Positions 17,351 through 28,098 of a DNA stretch of 64,000 nt are shown piece by piece. The notes under the pieces are model-generated. The model worked only from the letters and a program-made list of their open reading frames with translations. It was not told the DNA's origin and did no database searches. Location of the stretch: NCBI RefSeq assembly GCF_900143565.1, contig NZ_FREX01000012.1:105572-169571 (forward strand). Reading direction: 5' to 3'. Position 1 is the stretch's first letter; each line of letters opens with the position of its first letter. The DNA is from Pseudovibrio sp. Alg231-02 (GTDB lineage Bacteria; Pseudomonadota; Alphaproteobacteria; Rhizobiales; Stappiaceae). Both the position numbers and the translations under genes were made by a program.

Positions 17351-18253
17351 TTACCCTGACTTCCGAAGCAAGTGGATGATGCCGGAGAAGTCGACGTTTT
17401 CCCCGCCATTGTTACAGTATTCCTCATAGAGCCGAGCCGCCTTTTCACCCATTGGTGTGTTAGCTCCGCTCGAATCTGCTGCCTCTTCCGCCAGTAGCAA
17501 GTCTTTCAGCATCATTGGCGCTGCAAAGCCGGGCTTATATTCATTGTTGGCTGGCGACGTCGGAACCGGTCCGGGAATCGGGCAGTAGGAGGTCAAAGAC
17601 CAACACTGACCGGAGGACTTGGAGGAGATGTCGTAAAGCTTCTGTGGGTCCAGACCCAACTTTTCAGCCAAAACAAACGCCTCACAGGTACCGATCATCG
17701 AAATACCAAGCAACATGTTGTTACAGATCTTTGCTGCCTGCCCAGCGCCAGCATCACCGGCATGAACAATCGAGGCTCCCATAATATCCAGGAGCGGCTT
17801 AGCCCGTTCAAATGCAGAATCAGGCCCACCAACCATAAAGGTCAATGTGCCGTTCGCAGCACCCACAATACCCCCGGAAACCGGAGCATCGACCATGCCC
17901 ATGCCAGCTTCGCTTGCTGCTTTTGCAACATCGCGACTGCTGTCCACATCAATAGTCGAGCTATCGATAAACAGCGTGCCCTTTGGTGCATGCGCAAGAA
18001 TTCCATCTTCGCCCGTATACACGGCACGAACATGCTTCCCTGCTGGCAGCATGGTAACAACAGCCTGAACGTCGCGAACCGCTTCAACTGCTGACGAAGC
18101 AACTTGCCCGCCCGCAGCCTGAAACGCAGTACGCGCCTCTTCAGAAAGATCTACACCGACGACTTCATGTCCGGCTTTGACAAGATTTGCAGCCATAGGG
18201 CCGCCCATATTGCCAAGACCAATAAAAGCAACGCGAAGAACAGTTTCTCCCAT
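17351..18253 (-). CDS. mmsB: 3-hydroxyisobutyrate dehydrogenase
   Basis: A 300-residue NAD-dependent dehydrogenase oxidising 3-hydroxyisobutyrate to methylmalonate semialdehyde in valine degradation. The Rossmann motif GLGNMGGPMA is at residues about 9-18, the substrate motif DAPVSGGIVGA at about 120, and the catalytic Lys lies in GAGQAAKICNNMLLG. The frame is open to 18295, but GGGAGGA lies five bases before the ATG at 18253 and gives the usual family start. It closes a run with two other valine-pathway genes upstream on the same strand. Confidence 0.93.
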   Translation of the reverse strand: MGETVLRVAFIGLGNMGGPMAANLVKAGHEVVGVDLSEEARTAFQAAGGQVASSAVEAVRDVQAVVTMLPAGKHVRAVYTGEDGILAHAPKGTLFIDSSTIDVDSSRDVAKAASEAGMGMVDAPVSGGIVGAANGTLTFMVGGPDSAFERAKPLLDIMGASIVHAGDAGAGQAAKICNNMLLGISMIGTCEAFVLAEKLGLDPQKLYDISSKSSGQCWSLTSYCPIPGPVPTSPANNEYKPGFAAPMMLKDLLLAEEAADSSGANTPMGEKAARLYEEYCNNGGENVDFSGIIHLLRKSG

Positions 18254-18410
18254 TGCATCCTCCCGAAAATCGCCGTCCGTCAGGATTTTGAACATTTAGA
18301 ACTTGCCCCAAGCTGATCACTTAGGGTTCGCTCAGATCAATTTGACGTGAACGGCAGTTTGCAAAACAGTAAATTTCAATGAGTTACAGACCAAACTGAA
18401 CTTTGGTCGA

Positions 18411-18821
18411 TCAGGCCCGTTCCTCTCGCTCTGCAAGGTAAAGCAGAACGAGATAAAGGGCGATTGCACTGATGTAGAATACGACCTCAGTCGGACTACG
18501 ACCAAAGACCATAGGAAACACGGAATACATCACCACCTGAGCCAGTGAGCGGAACAGCCACATCACTGTTCCCCAGCTGGAAAGCAGCCACAGACCAATG
18601 GCAGTCACCAGATCGAGAATAGCGAAAAAGATAATGGTAGATTGCACTTGTACGCCGACGCTCTCAAACGGAGCACCGTCAATCAGGCGCACACCAAGTA
18701 TAGCGCCCCAGTAGCTTAGGCCTGCAAATAGCATGAAGACGGCAAGCAGCCTGACATACGCATGCAGCAAAAACTGAAAGGAGGGAACCCTCTTCATCAG
18801 CTCTACAAAAACGCCAGGCAT
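18411..18821 (-). CDS. Small polytopic membrane protein (DUF6163-like)
   Basis: A 136-residue protein with four hydrophobic segments (about residues 22-44, 60-80, 84-105, 112-130). It resembles a short Hyphomicrobiales membrane family that I recall as DUF6163. It sits between the 3-hydroxyisobutyryl-CoA hydrolase and mmsB genes on the same strand and is probably cotranscribed. A role in valine use is only suggested by position. Confidence 0.62.
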   Translation of the reverse strand: MPGVFVELMKRVPSFQFLLHAYVRLLAVFMLFAGLSYWGAILGVRLIDGAPFESVGVQVQSTIIFFAILDLVTAIGLWLLSSWGTVMWLFRSLAQVVMYSVFPMVFGRSPTEVVFYISAIALYLVLLYLAEREERA

Positions 18822-18878
18822 ACCTAAAGCTCCACCTTACAAATCTGCCTCAATCATGGCAGTAAGCCCCTTGCCCCG

Positions 18879-19970
18879 TTAAAATACGAGGTCACCCCCC
18901 TTCGGTGACATAAAATGGGCCTCAACATCAACTGTTTTTATTTCATCCAGGCTTGAATGCTGCCATTTAGGGGCGTGATCCTTATCGATAATCACAGCTC
19001 GTACACCCTCATAGAAATCCTTGCCCAGCAGAATCTGCGAAACAATCCGATGCTCCATGACCATACACTCAGCCATGGAAAGCCCCGCACCGCGCCGCAC
19101 CTGCTGAAAAGCAACTTCCATGCTGAGCGGAGACCGCTTGCCAATCGTTTCCAGAGCAGCAACTGCAAAGTCATCATGCTCCGAGCCCTGCAACTTGCGC
19201 AGACGGTCCACAACTTCCAGCGTGCTCTCAGCGCCAAAGCACTCATCCACCACATCCGCTTTGGCATGTAGCGGCGCAGGCCCCGGATCAAACGCATAAC
19301 GCGCCAGCACAGGCTCTACGTCCTGAGCCTCACACAGCGCCTCTGCCAACGCAGCCATATCCTCAGACTTCACCGCATGGGTTAAAATGCCGGTCCAGTA
19401 GCAATCCGCTTGCCTCAACCGCTCCCCGGTCATCGCGCAATACATGCCCGTGTTCTGAGGCATCTTCGGCAGGAAGTGACTGCCGCCCACATCCGGGAAG
19501 AAACCAATCGCCGTCTCAGGCATGGCAAACATCGTCTTCTCACTGCCCACACGATAGGCACCATGAACCGAGATACCGACACCGCCGCCCATCACGATAC
19601 CATCAAGCAGTGCAATCAAAGGCTTAGCGTAGCTTTCCATGTAAGTGTTGAGGCGATACTCATCCGCAAAGAACGGCAGGCTCACATCAATTTTCTCAGG
19701 CCCGTTTTCGGCAACCTGACGAATATCTCCGCCCGCGCAAAAGGCCTTTTCACTGTTGCTCTTAATGAGAACATGATGGACCGCATCATCAATCAGCCAG
19801 CGCTCCAGTTGCCGGTGCATCGCAACGCACATCTCATGTGTCAGCGCATTCAGCGCCTTGGGGCGATTGAGAATGATAAGACCGGCATGGCCCTTCTCTT
19901 CAAAAAGAACATCAGTAGTTTCGGACAAGACTTCCCCCGCATATTCCTGTTGCACAGCGTACCTATTCAT
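18879..19970 (-). CDS. 3-hydroxyisobutyryl-CoA hydrolase (enoyl-CoA hydratase family)
   Basis: A 363-residue crotonase-fold enzyme. The acyl-CoA binding start LNRPKALNAL (about residue 35) and AFCAGGDIRQV are intact, as are the oxyanion-hole region MGGGVGISVHG and the PETAIGFFPDVGGSHFLPKM block, which separates HIBCH from ordinary enoyl-CoA hydratases. It releases CoA from 3-hydroxyisobutyryl-CoA, the step between the acyl-CoA dehydrogenase and MmsB, both encoded nearby. The ATG at 19970 has no good ribosome site, so the true start could be slightly downstream. A 45-bp palindromic element lies just upstream (19988-20032). Confidence 0.9.
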   Translation of the reverse strand: MNRYAVQQEYAGEVLSETTDVLFEEKGHAGLIILNRPKALNALTHEMCVAMHRQLERWLIDDAVHHVLIKSNSEKAFCAGGDIRQVAENGPEKIDVSLPFFADEYRLNTYMESYAKPLIALLDGIVMGGGVGISVHGAYRVGSEKTMFAMPETAIGFFPDVGGSHFLPKMPQNTGMYCAMTGERLRQADCYWTGILTHAVKSEDMAALAEALCEAQDVEPVLARYAFDPGPAPLHAKADVVDECFGAESTLEVVDRLRKLQGSEHDDFAVAALETIGKRSPLSMEVAFQQVRRGAGLSMAECMVMEHRIVSQILLGKDFYEGVRAVIIDKDHAPKWQHSSLDEIKTVDVEAHFMSPKGGDLVF

Positions 19971-19987
19971 TTTGCTAAATTTGCTCA

Positions 19988-20032
19988 GCGTATCTCTGAA
20001 AAGTGGCTACCGATTTCCGGATAAAGAAACGC
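19988..20032. repeat. Short palindromic intergenic element, copy 1
   Basis: A 45-bp imperfect palindrome with outer ends GCGT...ACGC and the core GAAAAGTGGctaCCGATTTCCGG. It matches copies at 34918-34961 and 36731-36774. It lies in the 119-base gap between the acyl-CoA dehydrogenase gene and the hydrolase gene, inside an operon. Confidence 0.8.
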
Positions 20033-20089
20033 AATATAAGAGCCAAAGCAGTTCCCTCCAACCATCCTAAGAAGAACTGCTTCGGCAAC

Positions 20090-21229
20090 TCAAGCTTTCA
20101 TCAACTCACGCGCCACGATGACGCGCATAATCTCGTTGGTTCCTTCCAGTATCTGGTGAACCCGCAAGTCGCGCAAATGACGCTCCAGCGGATAATCCTT
20201 CAGATACCCGTAACCACCATGGATCTGCAGCGCTTCATTGACCACCTTGAAGCCCGTATCCGTCGCAAGCCGCTTGGCCATCGCCGCCATCTTGGTCGCC
20301 TGAGGGTCTTTCCGGTCCAGCAGAAACGCCGCCTTATGCAGCAGCAAACGCGCCGCTTCCAGTTCCGTCGCCATATCCGCAATCTTGAACTGCAGCGCCT
20401 GAAACTGAGCCAGCGAGCGCCCGAACTGCTTGCGCTCATCCATATACTGCAAAGCCCGGTCCAGACAGAACTGCGCCCCGCCAAGCGAACAGGCCCCAAT
20501 GTTCAGGCGCCCACCATCAAGTCCGGCCATGGCAATCGAAAAGCCTTGCCCCTCTGCGCCAACCAGGTTCTCAACCGGAACACGGCAGTCTTCAAAGATC
20601 ACCTGCGCCGTCGGCTGGCTGCACCAACCAAGCTTATGCTCGTTGGCCCCAAAGGACAGACCCGGCGCATCCTTCTCAACCACGATGCACGATATCCCCT
20701 TCGGCCCGTCCTCCCCCGTGCGCACCATACACACGTACACATCAGAGACACCGCCGCCAGAGATGAAGGATTTTGAGCCGTTGATCACATAATGATCACC
20801 ATCCCGCACCGCCTTCGTGCGCAGCGACGCCGCATCTGATCCAGCCCCCGGCTCGGTCAGACAATAACTCGCCACCTTCTCCATGCTGCAAAGACCGGGG
20901 AGAAACCTCTGCCGGACCTCATCAGACCCAAACCGGTCCAGCATGCCAGCGGCCATATTATGGATAGACAAAAACGCCGAGGTGGAAACACATCCCTTGG
21001 AGAGCTCTTCAAAGATCAATGCCCCATCAAGACGTCCCAGCTGAGAGCCGCCCACATCTTCACGCACATACAGCCCGCCCAGACCCAGCGCCGCTGCCTT
21101 GCGAAGCACATCCAGCGGGAAATGAGATTTCGCATCCCACTCTGCTGCAAAAGGCGCCATCTCCTCCTGCGCAAATCCGGCTGCCATATCCACAAAGGCG
21201 CGTTGATCTTCGTTCAGTTCAAATTCCAT
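20090..21229 (-). CDS. Acyl-CoA dehydrogenase, probably isobutyryl-CoA dehydrogenase
   Basis: A 379-residue FAD enzyme. The ACAD motifs YCLTEPGAGSDAASL (about residue 122) and SKSFISGG are present, followed by the C-terminal RKQFGRSLAQFQALQF and LQIHGGYGYLKDYPLERHLRDLR. The C-terminus HQILEGTNEIMRVIVAREL carries the catalytic-Glu region. Next to HIBCH and MmsB, its likely job is isobutyryl-CoA to methacrylyl-CoA. The frame is open to 21274, but GGGAGGA eight bases before the ATG at 21229 fixes the start at MEFELNEDQ. The methacrylyl-CoA hydratase and MmsA of the pathway are not in this window. Confidence 0.9.
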   Translation of the reverse strand: MEFELNEDQRAFVDMAAGFAQEEMAPFAAEWDAKSHFPLDVLRKAAALGLGGLYVREDVGGSQLGRLDGALIFEELSKGCVSTSAFLSIHNMAAGMLDRFGSDEVRQRFLPGLCSMEKVASYCLTEPGAGSDAASLRTKAVRDGDHYVINGSKSFISGGGVSDVYVCMVRTGEDGPKGISCIVVEKDAPGLSFGANEHKLGWCSQPTAQVIFEDCRVPVENLVGAEGQGFSIAMAGLDGGRLNIGACSLGGAQFCLDRALQYMDERKQFGRSLAQFQALQFKIADMATELEAARLLLHKAAFLLDRKDPQATKMAAMAKRLATDTGFKVVNEALQIHGGYGYLKDYPLERHLRDLRVHQILEGTNEIMRVIVARELMKA

Positions 21230-22725
<1,496 letters not shown>

Positions 22726-22759
22726 AGCCCGTAAAACAAGACACCTGCGAGAACAAAAC

Positions 22760-24001
22760 ATGCCAAAGGTGGCCTCACCTCTTCTCACCCTTTCCAAGAT
22801 TGAAGAGGCTGCAAACAACATCAAGGGCGCGGTGATATCAACACCGCTCCTGCCAGCCGCTCAACTGGATGCCATCACAGGCGCCACTGTTTTCGTCAAA
22901 TACGAAAACATGCAGGCCACCAACGCTTTCAAAGAGCGCGGCGCCCTGAACAAGCTGCTGCACCTGACAGAAGAAGAAAAGAGCCGCGGCGTGATTGCCA
23001 TGTCCGCCGGCAACCACGCGCAAGCTGTGGCTCTTCATGCACAGCGTCTTGGCATCCCGGCACTCATCGTCATGCCCAACGGCACGCCTTACGTAAAGGT
23101 GGAAGCAACCAAAGCCTTTGGCGCCAAAGTCGTTCTTGCCGGCGAAACCGTAGACGATGCCAAGAACGAAGCTGACCGCCTTTCTGAAAAACACGGCTAC
23201 ATCTGGGTTCATCCGTTTGATGATCTGGAAGTCATCGCAGGACAAGGCACAATCGCTCTTGAAATGCTGAAGGCCCAGCCAGATCTGGACACGCTGATCG
23301 TACCAATCGGCGGTGGCGGCATGATCTCCGGCATCGCAGTCGCAGCCAAGGCGATCAAGCCGGATATCGAGATCATCGGTGTTGAAAGCGAGCTCTACCC
23401 GTCCATGTATGCTGCCCTGCGCAACCAGCCTATGGAATGCGGCGGCAACTCTCTGGCAGAAGGTATCGCGGTCAAAGTGCCCGGCACTTATACCCAGCAG
23501 CTGGTCAAGCAATATGTCGACGATATTTTACTCGTCAGCGAAAGCCAGATCGAGGAAGCCATCAACATCTTCCTCACCCGCCTGAAAACGGTGGCTGAAG
23601 GAGCTGGTGCTGCAGGCCTTGCCGCCATCTGCGCCCATCCAGAACGATTTAAAGGCAAAAAGGTTGGACTTGTCCTTTGTGGAGGCAACATCAATCCCCG
23701 CCTGCTGGCATCCATCGCACTGCGCCAGCTGGTCCGCCTTGGCAACATCATACACATCCGCTGCAACATCCCGGATCGTCCGGGCATCCTTGGCGAAATA
23801 TCGACAACGATCGGTCAGTTGGGTGGCAACATTTTGGAAGTCTCTCACCATCGCCTCTTCCTTGACGTCTCCGTAAAAGGCGCAACACTGGACGTGGCTA
23901 TTGAGACCCGTGACAATCAGCACGCAAAAGAAATCGTTGCTGCGCTGGAAGAAGGAGATATCCACGTCTCCCACCTGTCTTCTGGCGAGATGCGATTCTA
24001 G
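22760..24001 (+). CDS. ilvA: Threonine ammonia-lyase with C-terminal ACT domain
   Basis: A 413-residue PLP enzyme deaminating threonine to 2-oxobutyrate. The PLP lysine is in NAFKERGALNKLL (about residue 56) and the phosphate loop is GGGGMISG. SAGNHAQ follows the lysine motif as expected for the fold II family. The C-terminal ACT-like domain starts at about residue 335 (IHIRCNIPDRPGILGEISTTIGQLGGN) and is of the single-ACT type seen in the catabolic/short form rather than the two-domain E. coli IlvA. Serine is a possible second substrate. It is likely cotranscribed with hemB. Confidence 0.93.
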   Translation: MPKVASPLLTLSKIEEAANNIKGAVISTPLLPAAQLDAITGATVFVKYENMQATNAFKERGALNKLLHLTEEEKSRGVIAMSAGNHAQAVALHAQRLGIPALIVMPNGTPYVKVEATKAFGAKVVLAGETVDDAKNEADRLSEKHGYIWVHPFDDLEVIAGQGTIALEMLKAQPDLDTLIVPIGGGGMISGIAVAAKAIKPDIEIIGVESELYPSMYAALRNQPMECGGNSLAEGIAVKVPGTYTQQLVKQYVDDILLVSESQIEEAINIFLTRLKTVAEGAGAAGLAAICAHPERFKGKKVGLVLCGGNINPRLLASIALRQLVRLGNIIHIRCNIPDRPGILGEISTTIGQLGGNILEVSHHRLFLDVSVKGATLDVAIETRDNQHAKEIVAALEEGDIHVSHLSSGEMRF

Positions 24002-24034
24002 GGTTATCCCCACTCGCAAACTGCAATTGAGATC

Positions 24035-24069
24035 AGCATCTGCACGAACACCGTGTTCGTGCAGATGCT
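24035..24069. repeat. 35-base perfect palindrome downstream of ilvA
   Basis: A 17-base perfect inverted repeat with a single central base: AGCATCTGCACGAACAC (24035-24051), C, then its exact complement (24053-24069). There is no T-run on the plus-strand side, so it is not a standard intrinsic terminator. It lies 33 bases after the ilvA stop. Confidence 0.85.
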
Positions 24070-24220
24070 CGCATTATGAGCGGCGCAAAATTATCCTCTC
24101 ATTGCCAGATTCTACAAAAATAGTTTGCTACCCCCGCTTGAAACTTGAAAATAGCACACCCAATTCTACTGAGAGACGCTGGGGAATGCCCCGGCACAGT
24201 TGAACCTGACAGAGGCAGAA

Positions 24221-24709
24221 ATGAGCCAAGAAGTGAGCGCGCACCCGAACATCTATTATGATCCCTATCTTAATCCTCAGCTGTTTGACGGCGTGCGGAA
24301 AAAACGGATCTTTGCGTGCGTCATCGATATTATCGCGATCACCGTTCTCTCTACCATCGCTTACTTTGTCGTCGGCTTTCTCGGCATCCTGACACTCGGC
24401 CTTGCATGGCTGTTATTCCCTGCAATCTGGCCACTTGTTGCCTTGGCCTACACTGCATTTTCACTGGGTGGGTTTAACTCCGCAACACCGGGCATGCGTG
24501 CATTCGGCTTGGAAATGCGCCTGAGCAACGGCGGACGTCCATATCCGCTCTATGCAGCAATCCACGTCCTGCTCTTTTATTTCTCAGTAACAATACTCAG
24601 CCCTTTTGTCCTCATAGTCTCATTGTTTAGTGACCAAAAGCGCCTGCTCCATGATATCGTGCTTGGTGCCGTTATTATGAATTCCCCGGTGGATAGTCTG
24701 CATCGATAA
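24221..24709 (+). CDS. RDD family membrane protein
   Basis: A 162-residue protein of the RDD family, which carries a conserved Arg and two Asp. The family start RKKRIFACVIDIIAITVLS (about residues 27-45) contains the Arg and the first Asp in helix 1, and the last Asp is in KRLLHDIVLGAVIM. Three to four hydrophobic segments are visible. The frame opens with a TTG at 24200, but AGAGG just before the ATG at 24221 supports the shorter form. The function of RDD proteins is mostly unknown; some are linked to ion transport. Confidence 0.85.
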   Translation: MSQEVSAHPNIYYDPYLNPQLFDGVRKKRIFACVIDIIAITVLSTIAYFVVGFLGILTLGLAWLLFPAIWPLVALAYTAFSLGGFNSATPGMRAFGLEMRLSNGGRPYPLYAAIHVLLFYFSVTILSPFVLIVSLFSDQKRLLHDIVLGAVIMNSPVDSLHR

Positions 24710-24792
24710 CAAACCAATGATGCAACGTGCAGTGACGAACCTGCCAGGACCCTCTAATAACGTGTGAAAGTGTAGCACGAGCGGGGACGCGC

Positions 24793-26625
24793 ATGGAGAA
24801 CCTGAACATACCGATGATCCTGACCTTTGTGATCATCGGATTCACGATCGTCCTGTATGCGCTGGAACGCGTTGCGATCGAGATCGTAGCACTGGGCTCC
24901 ATTGTAGCCCTCATGCTACTGTTCATGGCTTTTCCCCAAACATTGAATGGAACGCCAATCAGGCCGGAGGACTTTCTCTCCGGCTTTTCCAATCAAGCGC
25001 TGATCACGGTGATCTGCTTGCTGATTGTCGGCCAAGGCCTCTTCCAGACGGATGCCCTCGACAAACCCGCTCAGGCGATCCTGCGCATCTCAAAACAGCG
25101 CCGCTGGCTGGCAACCGGCCCTTTGCTGATTACTGTTGGCATTGTCAGCGCATTTTTGAACAACACACCCGTTGTTGTCATCACGCTTCCAATTCTGACC
25201 ACCGTCGCCGCCGCGCATAACACCTCCTCCTCTCGTTTTCTTATGCCTCTCTCGTTCATTACGATCCTTGGCGGCATGACAACGATGATCGGCTCCTCCA
25301 CCAACCTGCTCGTAGCCAATGTCGCCAACGCAACTGGTGAAGTCCGTATCAACTTCTTCACCTTCACCGCATTCGGTTCCATTCTCGCAGCTGTCGGTGC
25401 AGTTTATGTTTTGGTGATTTTGCCGCGTCTGCTCAAACCTCGCCAAACCATGGCAGAGGAGTTCACCGGCAAGGATGGACGCCAGTTTATCGCGCAGATT
25501 CCAATCGTTTACGGCCATCCTCTGGTGGGCGAAAAGGCTGTCGCAGGTATGTTCCCAGCGCTTAAGGAAATGACGGTTCGCCTGATCCAGCGCGGAGAAC
25601 GCCCGCTCCTGCCCCCCTTTGAAGACGTTCAGCTGCAACCGGGCGATACAGTAATCGTTGCCGCCACCCGCGACACTCTCACCCGCGCCATCAGCCAACG
25701 CCATCCTCTCCTTCCAGCTGATGCAAACGAGAGCCCAACCAGCGAAGCAGAACACGCCTCTCCATCTGGTACGCTCACTCTTGCAGAAGCAGTTATTGCC
25801 CCCGGCTCCCGCCTGATTGGCCGCACACTCTCCATGACAAGCTTCCACGCCGACACCGGCTGTGTTGTCACCGGGTTGCAGCGCCGCAGCCGCATGCCGC
25901 GCATGCCAATGACCGATATCCGCATGGAATCCGGCGATGTTTTGCTGATTGCTGGCAACCGCGAAGAAATCAACCGCCTGCGCGGAAACCGCGATGTCCT
26001 GCTCATGGACTGGTCTGCAACCGAGCTGCCACAACGACAATATGCCCGTCGCGCACTGGCAATTTTCGTTGCCATGATCACAGTCGCGGTGTCTGGTGTT
26101 GTGCCAATTATGGTAGCATCAATCGCAGCAACCCTTGCTATGATCATGTGCGGCTGCCTCAACATCCGCCAGACACTGCGCACAATCGACAGCCGGATAT
26201 TCATGTTGATCGGCGCCTCCATTGCTGCCTCCCTCGCTCTGGAAGCAACGGGGGGTGATAATGCCATTGCACAGACATTGCTCAACATCGCCGACGGCAG
26301 ATCTCCAGCCTTTGTCCTCTCGCTTCTCTTTGCCGTTGTTGCGATTTTAACCAACTTACTCAGCAACAATGCAACAGCGGTGCTCTTCACGCCCATCGCA
26401 ATCGAGATGGCACACAGGACAGGCGTGCCCGTAGAGCCCTTCATTGTCTGCCTGATTTTTGCAGCAAACTGTTCATTTGCAACACCAATCGGCTACCAGA
26501 CAAACCTCATCGTAATGGGTCCGGGGCACTACCGTTTCTCAGATTTTCTCTTCGCCGGCACACCTCTCGCCATAATCATATGGTTGACCTTCTCAATTGT
26601 CGCTCCTTACTATTATAATCTGTAA
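24793..26625 (+). CDS. SLC13/DASS-like permease with two TrkA_C (RCK-C) domains
   Basis: A 610-residue transporter. The N-terminal half has the CitMHS/SLC13 pattern with FSNQALITVICLLIVGQG and the LNNTPVVVITLPILT and GSSTNLLVANVAN motifs (Ser/Asn-rich substrate loop). A cytoplasmic insert holds two TrkA_C domains (about residues 235-300 and 325-390, each ending in a DTVIVAAT / GDVLLIAGN strand). The C-terminal membrane half repeats the motifs as SNNATAVLFTPIAIEM and TPIGYQTNLIVMGPG. The two symmetric halves are a family hallmark. The substrate is unknown; anions such as sulfate or dicarboxylates are family substrates. The start has GGGGAC six bases upstream. Confidence 0.9.
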   Translation: MENLNIPMILTFVIIGFTIVLYALERVAIEIVALGSIVALMLLFMAFPQTLNGTPIRPEDFLSGFSNQALITVICLLIVGQGLFQTDALDKPAQAILRISKQRRWLATGPLLITVGIVSAFLNNTPVVVITLPILTTVAAAHNTSSSRFLMPLSFITILGGMTTMIGSSTNLLVANVANATGEVRINFFTFTAFGSILAAVGAVYVLVILPRLLKPRQTMAEEFTGKDGRQFIAQIPIVYGHPLVGEKAVAGMFPALKEMTVRLIQRGERPLLPPFEDVQLQPGDTVIVAATRDTLTRAISQRHPLLPADANESPTSEAEHASPSGTLTLAEAVIAPGSRLIGRTLSMTSFHADTGCVVTGLQRRSRMPRMPMTDIRMESGDVLLIAGNREEINRLRGNRDVLLMDWSATELPQRQYARRALAIFVAMITVAVSGVVPIMVASIAATLAMIMCGCLNIRQTLRTIDSRIFMLIGASIAASLALEATGGDNAIAQTLLNIADGRSPAFVLSLLFAVVAILTNLLSNNATAVLFTPIAIEMAHRTGVPVEPFIVCLIFAANCSFATPIGYQTNLIVMGPGHYRFSDFLFAGTPLAIIIWLTFSIVAPYYYNL

Positions 26626-26663
26626 GGCGAAAAGAGGATAAATAAGAGAAAGGGACGCCCTAG

Positions 26664-27410
26664 GTGACACGGCAAGCCTATGATAACCCGCAGTTTTATC
26701 TGACTGCCCCTACGGATTGCCCCTACCTGCCAGATCGTAAAGAACGCAAAGTCTTCACGCATCTTGTCGGGCCCAACGCCCCTGCGCTCAATGACGTCCT
26801 CACACAAGGCGGTTTCCGCCGCTCTCAAAACATCGCCTATCGTCCTGCCTGCGAAGACTGCCGCGCCTGTGTTTCAATCCGCGTCTGCGCACAAGAGTTT
26901 CAATGGACGAAGTCTTTGAAGCGTGTCTGGAAAGACAATCAGGATCTGATCGGAACAGAACTTCCACCAGGCCCTTCAACAGAGCAATACGATCTGTTCC
27001 ATGAATACTTAAGTGCCCGCCACACCAACGGCGGCATGACAGAGATGTCCCCCACCGACTATTCCATGATGGTGGAAGACACACACGTGGAGACAGCCCT
27101 CATTGAGTACCGCCGCAGAGGCCCGAACACCTTCATATCCGGCGAAGGCGAAGGTCCGCTGATTGGGGTTGCGCTAACAGATCGCCTCTGCGATGGCCTG
27201 TCCATGGTCTACTCGTTCTTCGACCACAACGAGACCACGCGAAGCCTCGGCACCTATATGATCCTGGAACACATCGCCCGCGCACAGCACCTTGGCCTGC
27301 CCTACGTGTATTTGGGATATTGGGTTCAGGGGTCTCCAAAAATGACTTACAAAGAACGCTTCAAGCCACAAGAGCACCTTGGTGCACAAGGCTGGGAAAA
27401 GCAGAAATGA
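26664..27410 (+). CDS. bpt: Aspartate/glutamate leucyltransferase Bpt (ATE-like)
   Basis: A 248-residue aminoacyl-tRNA-protein transferase that adds Leu to proteins with N-terminal Asp or Glu, marking them for ClpS/ClpAP (N-degron pathway). The N-terminal cysteine-containing region ([16 protein letters not shown]) and the [15 protein letters not shown] motif match the ATE family. The GNAT-like C-terminal half has [25 protein letters not shown] and [22 protein letters not shown]. The start is GTG with AGAAAGGGA upstream. It is 38 bases after the transporter gene and convergent with the glycosylase gene. Confidence 0.93.
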   Translation: MTRQAYDNPQFYLTAPTDCPYLPDRKERKVFTHLVGPNAPALNDVLTQGGFRRSQNIAYRPACEDCRACVSIRVCAQEFQWTKSLKRVWKDNQDLIGTELPPGPSTEQYDLFHEYLSARHTNGGMTEMSPTDYSMMVEDTHVETALIEYRRRGPNTFISGEGEGPLIGVALTDRLCDGLSMVYSFFDHNETTRSLGTYMILEHIARAQHLGLPYVYLGYWVQGSPKMTYKERFKPQEHLGAQGWEKQK

Positions 27411-27415
27411 TATCC

Positions 27416-27438
27416 CCCTCTCAAATCTAGAGGGATTT
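27416..27438. terminator. Small hairpin between convergent bpt and udg
   Basis: CCCTCT (27416-27421) pairs with AGAGGG (27429-27434) with a 7-base loop, followed by ATTT. It overlaps the stop codon of the minus-strand glycosylase gene. Confidence 0.5.
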
Positions 27439-28098
27439 CAGATAGCCCTGAACGCGCAGGAACACCGACGTAAACTCTTCAGCCGTAATGCGCCGCGTGT
27501 TTACGTTGTACTGCGAACAATGGAAGCTGGAAAACATTCTGAGAGAAGGCGTAAGCTGAATTTCACAAGCATGCGCAAAAGGATAGTCACGAAGCTTAAG
27601 CTCAAAGGCTTTGAGCAGCTCTTCATGTGCCGTCCGCCCAACAGCCACAACAGCCCTCGTCGCATCACTAACCAACAGAGAATCCAGAAAGAATTCACGA
27701 CACCTCCGGATCTCAGCAGGCTTAGGCGCATTCTTCGGCGGCATACATTTCACCACATTGGTAATGCGCACATCAATCGGCTCTATCCCGAGCTCAGGCT
27801 CTGCCTCATTCCTGTAAGCAGCAAAACCACTCGCCGTCAGCGCACCATTCAACATCTCACCTGAAAAATCACCAAAGAATGGAATACCCGTACGGTTCCC
27901 TCCTTTGTGCCCAGGCGCCAACCCAACAACAATAAGAGAGGCATCAACTGGACCAAAATCCAGCACCGGCGCGTTGTGCCAGTCAGGGTGAAGCGCACGC
28001 AGCTCCTCCCTATACGCAACAAGCCGGGAACAGAGTGCACACTCTCTCCCCGGCTTCTGCAAACTTTCGATACCGTGACGAACCTTAGTAGTCGTCAT
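27427..28098 (-). CDS. Uracil-DNA glycosylase, family 4/5 (UdgB-like)
   Basis: A 223-residue DNA repair glycosylase removing uracil or deaminated bases. Four cysteines that could hold a 4Fe-4S cluster are visible (CALC near residue 19, then Cys in VVKCMPPKN and CREFF). The active-site loop GLAPGHKGGNRTGIPFFGDFSG has the family 5 form, and the second motif is HCSQYNVNT in place of HPS-x-x-N. The start is uncertain among ATGs at 28113, 28110 and 28098. The last overlaps the end of the upstream NYN gene by 14 bases and implies coupling. Confidence 0.87.
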   Translation of the reverse strand: MTTTKVRHGIESLQKPGRECALCSRLVAYREELRALHPDWHNAPVLDFGPVDASLIVVGLAPGHKGGNRTGIPFFGDFSGEMLNGALTASGFAAYRNEAEPELGIEPIDVRITNVVKCMPPKNAPKPAEIRRCREFFLDSLLVSDATRAVVAVGRTAHEELLKAFELKLRDYPFAHACEIQLTPSLRMFSSFHCSQYNVNTRRITAEEFTSVFLRVQGYLKSL

